The notes under the pieces were generated by a model, which had not been told where the DNA came from, ran no database searches, and saw only the letters and a program-made list of their open reading frames with translations. The position numbers were made by a program, and so were the translations under genes. DNA of 64,000 nucleotides, from NCBI GenBank assembly GCA_003116995.1, contig BDSL01000001.1, positions 1,054,001 to 1,118,000 of the forward strand, given 5' to 3'. Shown piece after piece: positions 1-12,000 of the stretch. This stretch comes from Yamagishiella unicocca (taxonomy: Eukaryota > Chlorophyta > Chlorophyceae > Chlamydomonadales > Volvocaceae). Position 1 is the first letter of the stretch; each line of letters starts with the position of its first letter.

Positions 1-185
1 GCAGCTCGCAAAGGTGCAGCCTGCAAAGGTGCAGCCTGCAAAGGTGCAGCCTGCGAAGGTGCAGCCTGCAAAGGTGCAGCCTGCAAAGGTGCAGCCTGCA
101 AAGGTGCAGCCTTCAAAGGTGCAGCCTTCAAAGGTGCAGCCTGCGAAGGTGCAGCTCGCAAAGGTGCAGCCCGCAAAGGTGCGCC
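1..185. repeat. 15-bp minisatellite at the left edge, inside the last visible exon of the DCD-domain gene
   Basis: About twelve copies of a 15-bp unit (aggtgcagcctgcaa with small variants) run from the window edge to about 185. On the minus strand the unit stays in frame with exon 15 and would encode a five-residue APLQA-type repeat. It continues beyond the window. Confidence 0.85.
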
Positions 186-3100
186 TCGGGTTCCCGCATT
201 TGCGGCCGCCGTGAGCGCCACCGCCGTGGCGTCCTCGAGAATGCGCAACACCATTTTGGCAGCCACTCCCTCGACCCTGGTTGTGTTGGCAGCAGTCGGA
301 ATCTTGGGGAAGATGCCGCCGCCGGCCGAGGCTTGGAAGTCCTCCCGTGTCATGGGCGCCAGGCGCCTAATGACCTTCCAGGTGATGTGCGCCCCGTCGT
401 TGGCGACGGCGGTCCAGGCGCCGAGGATCTCAGTGGTGTCCATGTTGTAGAGAATGAGGGCGGCGCGGCTCGATCTCGCGATCTCCTCCGACTGGTCGAA
501 GAGACCAGCTGAGAACCGCACCTGATTTGACCTGCGGCGCGCGGGCGGGGATGGCGGGCGGGTCCCAGGGAGCTGCTGGTCAGCCAGGTAGAATACACAC
601 AGCGCAGAAAGGCTGGTCAGCACGTGGCCTCGACCCCACACCACCAGAACATAGCGGCCACGTCCGCGCACGCTTTGCATGCGCCCGTACCCCGCTCCTT
701 GGAGGCACTTCCAAACGCTACAGCTGCCTGCTGGGGCCCCCAGCCCCGCGCAGCATTCCCTCATTAACCATTCCCGCACCCCGCACTTCCCGTCCCCGCA
801 AACTTACTCGAAATATCGGTACAGGCCTTTGTTCTGGCAGTTCATCAGGAAGACGCAGTCGAACGCCGACCAATGCAAGTCAGTAGACGGCGCGACAGCA
901 GCCGCGGCACCGCTGCTGGCACCCGGCAGTGCGGCGCTGGTCGCGGCCGTCGCCGCGGCCGTGGCGCCGAAGGCCCAATCCCCGAGCAGTGGTTGCTGGA
1001 GTTGGAGCGAACTGGAGGCAGCGGTTGCGCCGGCAATGCTGCTGGTGGAACCGCTGTTGCCCTCCGCACCCTCGCGGGCAACCTCCGGACCAGGGGGGGC
1101 ACTACTGCCAGCGGCGCCGGTGGTCGCGGCGCCAGCAGCGGCTCCGCCGCCAGCTCCCCGCTGTCCGCTGCCCGCCCCCTCCGTCCCCGTCAGCGCCAGT
1201 GCCGTGGGCGGCGCCGCCGTCGGGGCCGCTGCTGCCGCACCGCCTGCCGCCGAGGCTTCCTCTGTCGCAGCCGGCGACGATGCTGCCTTGCCGCGCTCCG
1301 ACCCCACCCCACCAGCCCGCGTCGGAGCCTCCACTCCCTCCACCACCCCTGGGGCTCCGTTGGCAGCCTCAGCCGGATCCCGGGCTTCACCGCGGTCTGT
1401 GGCAGCCGCTGCCGCCCCGGACCCAGCAGCACCGGGCGTCCCCTCCTCCCGCCAGTCCGCAGGCGGCTGCTCGGTCCCGGCGCTCGCGCCCACCGATGTG
1501 GAAATGGGCTCCGGCCGTGCGGAGCCGGCGACGGCCGCCTCGTCCTGCTCTTGTGGTGGTGCTCCACCCGAGGGCGTACCAACCTCCGCCGCCGGAACGC
1601 CTTCGGACCGGGCCCCAGGTGCAGTCCCGGCATCGTCAGGCACGGCGCCAGCGCCGCTCGATGCCGCCGACTGTCCTGACGCGCCAGCGTAAGCGACGGC
1701 AACGCCAGCCTCATCCCGGCTGCCGGCCGCCGGCGCAGCCGCCGAGCTGCCCGCGGCCTCGTCCTTGGTTCCAGCTGTCGTACTGTCCGCGGCGCTGGGC
1801 TTCTTTTGCGGAGGCGGCAGTGCGGGCACCTGAACGCTCTGGCCGGTCGCCGGGTCGATGATCGCCAGGGGGCGTTTGACGGGGGCACTAGGGATGAAGG
1901 GGTTCGCTGGGGCTGGGACGACGGGGGCGACGACAGGCGGTGGGGCCAAGCCAGGTCCATCCGCGTACAGCGGTGCGCGCGGCGGGACGGCCTGCTGCCT
2001 GATTTCGCGAGGAAAAAAGTTCTGGAAGAAGTAGCCGGTGCCCGTGTCCACCGGCGGCGATGTGGCCAAGGCGCGGGCCGGCGGCGGCGGCGGCGAATGT
2101 AGCAGGGCCGCAGTGGCGGCAGCGGCGGCGGCGACGGATTCGGGGTCGTGCGTAAACCTCCGCATACGCTCCGGCCGCTGGTCTGCCAGCGTTCGGCCGT
2201 GCGAGTAGGGGTCCTCTTCGGCCTCCTCGATGTCCTCGTACAGCCGCTGCTGCAGATACCTGCGGCGGGCGGGGGGGAGACAGCCGGCGTGGCCAGGGTG
2301 CATTGGGGTGAGTGGCGAGGAAACCGTTGGACGCGACGTAACAAAACGAGGAACCAAATCGGCCGGGAGAAGAGCTTAGGAGCTGCATCGGCGGAAGGGG
2401 GAGTGCGTTATTTATGATATCGAGCATCAGTCCCAAGGTGATGGCAACGTGCGGATCGAGGCAGGAGGCGGCGGAGTGGGATGGCGATTGCGGCTGGATC
2501 GGCTTGGCGTCCGGCAAACTAGACCCGCAGCGCACGTCGACTCCGACGCCAGCCCCATGCCAGCATGTGCCCGGATTACAGCAAGCCTTGGCTCCCGGCC
2601 GTTCCTGCCGTCCCACAGGTCCGGTGGGCCTCACACGCCCCAGCTCACCCCTCGCCGCCCATTCCCCACTGCGCCACCGCCAGCGTACCGTTAGACCTCC
2701 ACGTGGTCCCCCGCACCGATGGTGCCCCCTCCTCCTCCTCCTCCCCGCCACCGGCACCCTTGCGCAGCCCACCTGTCTACGACGTCTTCCGTGGGGAACT
2801 CTCGCAGGTACGACACCAGCAGCCGGTCGCGACCAAGGGGCGTGTTGGTCATGGTGTAGCAGGCGGTCAGCGCCGCCGCCTCCTGAAGGCCACGAGGGGT
2901 GCACACGAGGGGGTCATGTGAGGAGGAAGGCGGGCGCGGGGTAGGGGCAAGGGACGACGAGGGGGCGGGCGTCGTGGCAAGGGACGACGAGGGGGCGGGC
3001 GTCGTGGCAAGCTGCAGGCGGGGAGTCATGACTCAACGCATTACAGCCATGTTGCGGACTGTAGGCGCCGATAGGACGGCCCCGAGATCACTGAGGCGGT

Positions 3101-5804
3101 GCCAAAGGGAGCATGCGCGTCAACCAGCAAAGGGGAGGGAGTCGGCGGCGGGACTAGGGTGGCAGCGAGGGTTGGGCAGAGAGGGGGTTGTAGGCAGGGG
3201 TGCTTTTCACCGCAAACCCACCGCCCTTCGTTTGGCCGCGGCGATTCCGCCACCGGCTTACCATCGCGCGAGAGCGACTCACCAACACCTGCCCAGCCAC
3301 GCACCCGTCCACCACCCCTCCGCTCCACTACCCCTCCACTCCACCACCCCTCCACTCCACCGCATCCACCCCACGCGGCACCCCACGCCACGTGACCACT
3401 GCACTGCGCTGCCTGCGCCACTTCCACCCGCCTCTCCGCGCTAGTACCCCTCCTTCATATTCGCTCCCTACCCCCTGTGCAACACATCGTCCCTCCCCGC
3501 CTGCTGCCCCAACCCAGTTCTCCAGCATGCATCTCAAAACTTCTGTTTTAAACGGTGTTTTCGGACATCCACGGGTTTCCCTCGAACCCCGCCTGCTGCA
3601 GCGGCTGCCGCTGCACCCTCTCACCGTCTCCATCTCCACCGCCACCGCCCGCTGGTCGTTGAAGCCGCGCACCCGCAGCACCCTGCCCATCTCTGCCAGG
3701 TGGCGCCGGAAGTGCCCCTCCACGCCCTCCTCGTGCTCCTCCAGGTAGCGCACGTCCACTCGCTCCAGCAGCAGGAAGGGACTGGAGCCGCCTTCGTTGA
3801 TTGCTGCGGGCCAAAAGAGGGGAGGAGCAGTGCCGATTGGTGCGCATGAGCAGGCCACGGGTGACGGGGACGGTACGGAGACAGGGCGACTTGAGTGCGG
3901 CAGCGAGGGCCGAAGGCCGCACCGGGAGATGGCATGGGCAGCAAGGGAACAACACGTGGCAGGATTTGGTGTCTGGGAGCGGCCAGTGGACGGCTTGTGG
4001 AGCAGCACCCCGGGTGGGCGGGTTCCAGGCTCCCGACAGCCTAGCGGCGGGCCCAAGCACTGGGACTGGGGTGGGTTAAGGCATTTGGAGCGGGCCCGTT
4101 TCAGATGCCATGGGCCCGGCGCTAGCTCCCCTTACATCGCTTCAGGTCCTGCAGCACGTCCGCCACGATGAGCTGCATCGGGTCCTGCGCCTTGTCCTTG
4201 TCGTTCCGCTTGCTGATCTCGTTAGCCGTGTCAACGGTGGGGAAATCGCTCATACGCGGCACCCGCTGCTGCGGCGCGGCGGCGGTCATGCCGGCGGCGG
4301 CGTAGTCGTCGTCGGTCATGGCGGCGGTGGCGGCGGGGACGCCGCTGGTGAAGTCCAGGATGAGCTTCTGCCCGCCCTTGAAGCCCCTCGCCTTCTTCTT
4401 GGCGGGGACGACGATCAATGGAGCGGCCGGTGCGGCGGGGGGGCTGCTGGAGGCGGCGGCGGCGGCTGCAGCGTCAGCGGTGGCGGCTGCAGCGTCGGCT
4501 GCGATGGCGCTGCCGACCCCACCAGCGGCGGCTTCACCGACCTCATCCGGGGCTGCCACAGAGCTGCTGGCGGCCTGCAATGGCACGCCCAGGTCAAGGG
4601 AGGGTACGAGTCAGACGCCGGAAGCTTCCGACATACTGGGGCACTGGCGGCGGCGACGGGGGAAGCGTCGACGCCGGCGGCGGCGCCCTTCCATCGCAAC
4701 GACTCCCTTCCTGGATGATCACACGGGCGCCACGCAACCGGCGGCTTGCTGCGCGGCTCCAGGCGATTGGCTGCTACCCTGGCTGCCGCGTTTCCCTAGT
4801 CCTAAACCTGGCTGCCGCTACTGCCCGCCCGCAGATCGCGCGAAGAGCTCGGCACTGGGTTGGGTTCAGGAGCCCAGGGGTGGGGGGACGACTGAGAGGC
4901 AACGGCTTCCATCACTCGCACCTCCTGGACCTGCTGACTGGGGGCTGGGCCGGCGGCCGCGGCGGCGGCGATCGTCTTGACGCGGGGAAGCGAGCCGGCG
5001 ACGTCGCCGCCCTCGTCGTCACCTGCTCGGCGCAGCGGCCTCAGCAGGGCGTCGTCGGGCGGCAGGCGGGGAGGCGACTCGTCCAAGAACAGCGGCTCGT
5101 CTGCGTGGACACATGCATTCCGTGTATGGGAATGGGCACAGGCACGGGCACTCCGTCTTACGGCAGTCGACCCGCGGCACCCTGGTGAGCTTCAAGGTCG
5201 TGGACGTAGGTGGCAAGGGCAGAAGCGGCGCGCGAGAGGCGGGCGGCGAGAGGTGGAAGTGGAACCAAGAGTGAGCTGCATCTGGCCGCCTCCAGGGCTC
5301 CAGTGCCCCAGGCGCACAGCCATCGCACAGCCACCGCGGGGGCCGAAAGGCGCTGCGGCGGCCTCCGGCCCCGGTCCCGTCCCCCGGGTCATTGCCCCCG
5401 CATTGGCAGCTGTGTTTTGGTCCTGCGGCCCGCCTCAGCCGGCTGGAGCCACGCCGCTGCTGGACACCAGGCACAACGTGGCCTTCATGCAAACCAAGCA
5501 CAGTGCCCCTGCCGCTCTCGCCCGCCCCGCCCCGCGCCCGGGCACTTCCACGCCCGCCCTCGCCCGCCGACCCACCCAGCACCCACCCCTGGGAGCGAAC
5601 TTGGCTCGGTTGACGATGCTGATGCCGCGGGGGGCAGCGGGCCTGGCCGGCTCCTCCACCGCGGAGGACGCCGCGGCGGCGCCGGCCCCGTCCAGCCCGC
5701 CCCTCCTGCCGTCGCCCTCGGCCTGCCCCTCCTCCCCGCGGCGGCGCTCCTCCACCGCCGCCCTGATGCGCGTTCCTCCGGCTTTGGAGCCTGCAACAGG
5801 GGCC

Positions 5805-5838
<34 letters not shown>

Positions 5839-8800
5839 CAGACGCCTTGGCCGCCGCGGCGCCCTTGCGGCTCTTCTTCGAGGCGCGCGGCTGACCCTGC
5901 ACGCTACCGCTGGCCTGCGGGACCACGTTGGGCAGTTGGCGGGATTGCACGGGCTCGGGTGGACGATAAGACGTGCTCATGTACGAAGGTTGGGCATAGG
6001 CTGCAATGGCTCGCTGACGCAGACACAAGGCAGCCGGCCCACATCGACCAAAGCCCTCGACATGACTATCGAAGAACGGCTGCAGCGCTACAGCACTGAC
6101 GCTGAATGAAAAGGCCGCATGGCCTCCCTTGCCACACGCCACCTGCCCTCGCACCTGAGCCCCCGCATCGCCGGCCGCCCGCTTGCGGCGCTTCGCCGCC
6201 TCGGCAGCCGCCGCCAGCTGGCGCACCGGCTGCTCCATGGTGTACAGGTCGTGTTTGTAGAGCGGCTTGACGCTGGCGGCCTCCTGGCCCTGGAAGATGT
6301 ACACGCGGCAGATGTGGCCGTCGCAGCAGTCCGTCACGCAGCGGTGCAGCTTGGGCTTGCCCTGGGGCCCGGGGAGGAGAGGCATAAGGCCCGGGGAGGG
6401 GAGGCATAAGGCCCGGGGAGGGGAGGCATGAGGGTCCGGGGAGGGGAGGCATAAGGCCCGGGGAGGGGAGGCATAAGGCCCGGGGAGGGGAGGCATAAGG
6501 CCCGGGGAGGGGAGGCATAAGGCCCGGGGAGGGGAGGCATGAGGGTCCGGGGAGGGGAGGCATAAGGCCCGGGGAGGGGAGGCATGAGGGTCCGGGGAGG
6601 GGAGGCATAAGGCCCGGGGAGGAGAGGCATAAGGCCCGGGGAGGGGAGGCATAAGGCCCGGGGAGGAGAGGCATGAGGACCAGGTTACACGACATGGGTA
6701 GTGTAGCTGGTGCATTGTCTTCGGACACCTGGTTGCGGGCGCATGCCGGAGGTGGGGAGGGGAGGGGAGGGGCGGAGAGATGTTGGAAGGAGGGGGCGGC
6801 GTCATTGGGGGGGGTGAAACGTGAAAGGCACTCGCTGGTGGAAACGTTGCAGGACCGGGTAGGAGAGCAGGTGAGTATTGGGGAATGCGAGTGGGAGGAA
6901 TGTCCTACGGTGCGGCAGTGTCCCGTCATGGACTTGGCAGCGCCAATGCCATGTACTACGTGCCCCCCCTTGCGTTGACGTACGGCGGTACGATAGCGCT
7001 GCAGGGGACGCCGATCGCGACGCCCCCTGGTCGCGGCCCTCCCATCCGCGGTAGACCCACCTCCTTGGTGTTGGCCTTGAAGTTGCGGTCGAACTCGTCG
7101 CCGCGCAGCTGCGCCATGCCGTCCGCAAACGGCCGCCAGCACTTGTCGTGGAACGTCAGCACGCAGCCCCGGGTGCACTGCAGGTGGTAGCGCCGGTGCA
7201 ACTCTGCGGGGGAGGGGGGCGGGGCGAGGAAAACCGGTTAGACGACACAGGAGAAGGGGCCAGGTCTAGCCGGTGGGGGGGCGGGGGAAGCGAGGAGGGA
7301 CGGGTTGCGGCAGCCGTGGGAGAGAGGATGGGAGGGGAGGGGAGGGGAGGGGAGGGTGCGGCGGGTTAGGTTCCGCAGCTTGCAAGGCTCAATGGAGCCT
7401 CGTGGTCCCACGGCGCCAAGGCGGGGTCGCAGTCCCAAGCCGCGGCCGGTAGCGTGCCTCACCTCGAACTTGGTAGCGGGGGTACTCGCACAGGTGGTCC
7501 GTGTCGTTGCCGGGGCGCAGGCAGCAGTAGCCCAGCAGGTGGTCGGCGTCCGCGGCCGCGCCGCCGTCGTCCACCAGCCCCCGCTCGCGCCGCAGCCTGT
7601 CGCGCTCCTCCTTCTCCCTGAGCAGCAGCACAAGGGCCGCGGGAGGAGGGGCGAACGGGCCGAACGGGGAGAGGGGGCAAGGTGACGTTGGCAGCCAACC
7701 AGCCGACGAGGGTTCGGTGGGCGAATCCAGGCCGGGGTGCACAGGCCGGGGTCCTAAGCCCAGCCCGGGTGATGGGTGGCACGTGGAGGGGATACGGCCC
7801 ATCCACGCACTGAATCCCGCCAGACCACCCTAACCCCACCCCTCAACCCAGCCCTCACCCACCGCCTGAAAACCCTCCGGACGTCTAGGGAGCCCTCAAG
7901 CCGCGCACGCACCACTCCACACAACCTGTACGCCTCGTGACGTGCCCCTGCCCGCCCCCCTTCCCTCCTTGCACCCCCCCCCTTCACCTTGTCAGGTGCT
8001 GCTGCCACGCCTCGTCGTTCGCAAAGTCCGCTCGCGTCATGACGTCGGCGCTGTCCGCGGCCTCACGATCCGCGCGCTTCGTCGCCTTGCTGCGCTTCAC
8101 CCGCTCCTGCAGGTCCCCGGCGGGGGAGAAGGCCCGGGCGGGGCAGAGAGAGGGCAGAGAGAGGGCAGGGAGTTCAGGGGCGGATGGCAAGAAGGTGCTC
8201 GCGCAGCTCCCAGCGCTAAAGCAGGGGAGGATGGAATCGCTGGCAGCGCTCGGCAAGCGAGGTGGCTGGGCGGAGGGAGCCCGCCCATCAACCAGGGACA
8301 CGGGCGACAGGGGGGGAAGGCAGGAGTCGGGGCGACAGGGGGGGTTTGGGCAGGAGCCGGTTTGGCCCTTAGGTGAGCCCCGGGGCGAGGGACTTCCGGG
8401 CGCGTGGGGTAGCGGAGGAAGCCCGTGGAAGCGACACATGGAGCGACACACGCAATACAAAGGCACCAGAGTGGAGGGATGGCGTAAAGACTCGTTCGCC
8501 AGAGTGGAGGGAGGGAGGGGCCGCTCCCCGGCGCCATCGCGCACCTGCTGGTGTTCGGTCTTGGCCTCCGCCTGCCTGCTACTGGGCTTGCTAGAAGCCC
8601 TCCGGGACTTGGGTTGGTGCGCCGCCGGCTCCGGCTCCGCCGACTGCGCGACTGCGCCCCGCGCCATCATCCTGTAGCCCCTCAGCTCTGGCGGCCCCAA
8701 CTCATCGTAGCTATCGCTGCCTTCTTCGGGGGAGTCCAGCAGCGGCGGGATGTCGTCCGCGTCGCAGCCGTGCGGGTCACTGCCAGGTGCCGGCGGCGGG

Positions 8801-11332
8801 GGTGCCGGCTGCCGCTGCGGTGCACTGCCTGAGAGCGGGACACGGTGGTTGAGGTTGAGGTTAAGGTTGTGGTTGAGGATTTTGGGTATGGTTATGGTTA
8901 TGGTTATCGTTATGGTTATGGTTATGGTTATGGTTATGGTTATGGTTATGGTTATGGTTATGGTTATGGTTATGGTTATGGTTATGGTTATGGTTATGGT
9001 TATGGCGTTATGGTTATGGTCATCGTTGTGGTTGTGGTTGTGGTTGTGGTTATGGTTGTGGTGAAGAAGTGGAGGGGGGAAGTCAACTGCTCGCTCTGGA
9101 GGACATGCGCAACCTCGCCACCCGCCCTGACCCACCGATCGCACGGAGCAACACCCCAGCCCAATATGCGCGGGAGGGGGACGACGCGGCGGCGGGGGAG
9201 GAGATGGGACGACGAGATGACAGCAGGGGGGTGCGGAGGCCCAGCCGAGCGAAGTGGCTCGTTGCGCCTGGGCGCCAGTTGCTCCAGGGCGCCGGTTTCC
9301 TGGACCCCGCCTTGCTCTCGAACGCGTAGGAGGGAAGGCCGCTCGACACCCGGCACCACCTCCCTCTACCTGCGTGCTACCGGCCTTGTACGTGCGTGCT
9401 ACCCCCGCCCCCCCCCACCATTCCCTGGGAAAGGTAGTAGACCCCTTCCTGCTGCTGACCCCTTCCTACCGCTGACCCCTTACTGTGGCTGCACCGGTAG
9501 AGCCAGGTAGCTTGGGCAGGGTAACTCCCCCCAGTGGCAAGCCAGCCCACCCGCCTGAGCCAACACACCTGAGGCGCCAGACACCTGCGGCTCCACACGG
9601 CACCGCGGCCGCCCTACGACCTCCCGGGTGCCCACCCCCGCGTTGCTGTACTGGGTGCTAGGGCGGGCTGCCGCTGGCTGCTGCTTCGGAGACGGCTGCG
9701 GCTGTGGTTGCGGCGGCTGGCTGCTGGTGCTTGCCCCGCCGGTGGCAGCCGGCTTGGCGGTCTTCTTGATCCCCTTCTGGTCCAAGAAGCCTGGCAGGGG
9801 CGGGGTCAGGGTCGGTGCGATGGGGTAGCCATGAGGAAGGTGTGAGAAGGGAGCACGCCAGACGGGGTGGTGTGTGTGGCCGTTTGTTAGCACAGGGCGC
9901 TGTACAGGGCAGCGCAGGGCAGCGCAGCGCAGCACGGCGCAGCGCAGCACGGCGCAGCGCAGCACGGCGCAGCGCAGCACGGCGCAGCGCAGCACGGCGC
10001 AGCGCAGCACGGCGCAGTGCTGTGGCGGCTCCGGAGATGGCTTAGATGTCCCCCCTGGCACACGGGAGGCGGCTGCTGGGCCTCGAGGTTCCCCCCTGCA
10101 GCTCCTGCCCGCCAGGAGCCGCCGCAGTGCTGTCAGCACCTGCTCGTCATCCCGAACTGCATGCCATGCATGACAGCAAGTGCCATGCTGGTCATGTTTC
10201 CCTGCTGCAGCCCCCTCCGCCCCACCAGTCGCTCCCACCTGCGGGCTGCCATCCGGACTGTGTCCGCGGGGAGGGCCCCAGTGCCCCGACCAATCTGCAC
10301 TTCGTGCACGCAAGCACGACCACACAGCGGACACCGGTATCCCTATCCCTATCCCAATCCTCGGCAAATGACGGGTGGGGTAATACGCGTTACCCTGCCC
10401 ATCCCGCCCCTTTGCTTCAACCCCCCGCACTGCCCGCAGCCCGACGTTGCTTTCTCCCACCCGCCCACCCACCTCGCTGCAAGGACAAGCCAGCTCCCTT
10501 GGCCGGCTGGGTGCCGCTGCGCGCCGGCTTGACCTTTGGGGCTGCGGGCCGCCCCTTGTGAAGCTCGTCGCTGTCCTCCTCGCTGCTAATCAGCGTGGGC
10601 ATGCCTTCGACGTCGCCCTCGTCATCTTCGTCCGACACCTCCTCAATCACCATTGTTTTGCGGCTGGGGGCCGGGGCGGTGGTGGCAGCGGCGGCAGCGG
10701 TGGCGGCGGCGGCGGCGGTGGCGGCGGCGAAGGCCGCGTGCAATTGCTCCACAGTGTCCACGTCAAGGTCCCCGTCGCTATCGTCGGTGTCGTAGCCGTC
10801 GTCCTCGTCGTACTGACCGTCGTACTCCTCGCTGTCATCAGTGTCATACTCATCGTACGAGTCATCGCTCACCATCTGGGGTGGGCCGTCGTGGTCACCG
10901 CTCGCAGCGGCGCCAGCGAAGGCAGCGCTCGCAGCCCCGGTGGCGGTGCTCGTGGCAGCACCTTCGGCGGCGGTGCCGGTCTTGCCAGCAGAAGGGGATG
11001 TGCTTTCGGGGCCGCTGGTGCCCGCCCTCCCGCGTGTGGTCCAGCCCTCCGGACCCCTATTCGGGCCGCCGTTCGAAAAGGCGCCATCGTCGTAATCGAC
11101 GTCGACTAAGGGCTGCAGGGGGACGCCATGGGGTTGAGGGTGTGGGTTGCGGCAGGGCAGTTTAGGCAGGAAAGGGCGGCCGACGACCCGGTTGCTGAAC
11201 GGTGCGATTGCGATTCCCCTGGCACGGGCCTTCCCCAGAGACGTATACCGCCTGGTGCGGCATGGCAGACGTTGTTGCCAACGAAAGCGCGTCGCGGTCA
11301 GTCCTTACCGGCGGTCCGTCGTCGTGGTCCAT
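1..11332 (-). CDS. Large protein with acidic N-terminus, TTC3/DZIP3-like zinc module and C-terminal DCD-like domain (3' partial)
   Basis: Fifteen exons, all joining in phase: 11309-11332, 10473-11112, 9569-9790, 8545-8828, 7988-8106, 7463-7617, 7061-7203, 6155-6361, 5587-6013, 4922-5100, 4136-4574, 3625-3803, 2773-2882, 808-2259, then 531 to the left edge (about 1700 residues so far). Residues 9-220 are very acidic (SDDSYDEYDTDD). A charged, probably coiled segment around 390-480 leads into a Cys/His module at about 483-560 (QCTRGCVLTFHDKCW, then CVTDCCDGHICRVYIF), which resembles the zinc-binding part of TTC3/DZIP3 ubiquitin ligases. No RING follows. A conserved-looking helical stretch lies at about 945-1110. 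After a long Ala/Pro/Ser linker, FDCVFLMN, AGLF, ALILYNMDTTEILG and AVANDGAHI match the layout of a DCD (development and cell death) domain. The exon 8/9/10 junctions have alternative in-phase sites. Zinc binding and DCD are inferred by eye; the molecular function is unknown. Confidence 0.68.
3508..3605. repeat. Copy of a dispersed ~90-bp intron repeat
   Basis: The element starts cagttctccagcatgcatc and ends near catccacgggtttccctcg. It sits in the intron between exons 12 and 13 of the DCD gene. Recognisable relatives lie at 38968-39062 (opposite strand), 58545-58650, 61450-61560 and 61640-61740, with core-only matches elsewhere. Confidence 0.7.
6365..6680. repeat. Intronic G-rich minisatellite, 22-24 bp unit
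   Basis: About thirteen tandem copies built on ggcccggggaggggaggcat, alternating between ataa and gagg endings, fill the 3' end of the intron upstream of exon 8 (6155-6361). The array stops right at the splice acceptor, so the C-rich transcript strand supplies the polypyrimidine tract. Confidence 0.9.
8878..9056. repeat. (GGTTAT)n hexamer array in an intron
   Basis: About twenty near-perfect ggttat hexamers, flanked by ggttgt variants on the right and ggttga/ggttaa variants on the left, lie in the intron between exons 3 and 4 of the DCD gene. On the transcribed strand they read (ATAACC)n. The unit is not the TTTTAGGG telomere repeat of Chlamydomonas. Confidence 0.95.
9908..10016. repeat. Intronic minisatellite, gcagcgcagcacg-type unit
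   Basis: Seven or so copies of a 15-bp unit built from gcgcagcgcagcacg occur in the intron between exons 2 and 3 of the DCD gene. Confidence 0.85.
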
Positions 11333-12000
11333 CGCTGGCTGTTTGCGCAGTGGATCACAAGGAAGTTGCGGAGCAAGAGGACATCAGCTTGCTTGCTGTC
11401 TGGGCACATATACGTGCAGCACTCTAGCGCTAGGTTTCTGCGGCCAAGCCAGTATTTCTAAGCAACACTGAGTGAAGTACCTTGGTGGATCTCTTCACCC
11501 TCCTCAAGGAAGGGCGCATCGCAGGTAGGAAACAAAACTCCTCGGAGGCGATCTACCACATCTGGAGCCACACCCGGTTTATATTGTAGTCATGGATTTT
11601 GTGGGATAACAAGGGCACCTGATTTCATGGACACGGCAGAGCCCTTATTCTGTACTCCCGCAGCCAAAACGAAAGGTCTAACAACCCTGTGAGGATATCA
11701 ATTATAGATAAATGCAAGTATATTATCTTAATGATTTGCTGCTGACAAATAATCGTTCGTGGGTGATGGGCGGCCTAGTGCCAAGGCAATTGTGCGTGCT
11801 TTCTGCGCTACAAAAGGACTTACTGACACATGTTTATTTAATATATGCCCGAGATATCCTTAAGAATGACTTCTTACACATATTTATATTGTTATATATG
11901 AAGTATGTCCGGGATATCCTTAAGGGCCCGTATGTCGGCCTGCCACCAGCGGAGGCGCGGGACCTGCGCCAGCCGGCGATGAGGCTTCTTACAGCTTAAA
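11333..12000. other. Gap between the DCD gene start and the oxidase relic
   Basis: This is the upstream region of the minus-strand DCD gene. It becomes AT-rich after 11560. A direct repeat of about 20 bp containing ggatatccttaag occurs at 11843-11865 and 11910-11928. I see no gene. Confidence 0.5.

Noticed and set aside
679..1692. Plus-strand Ala/Pro-rich ORF of 337 residues
   Set aside because: It is antisense to exon 14 of the DCD gene, which is supported by phase and by flanking conserved exons.
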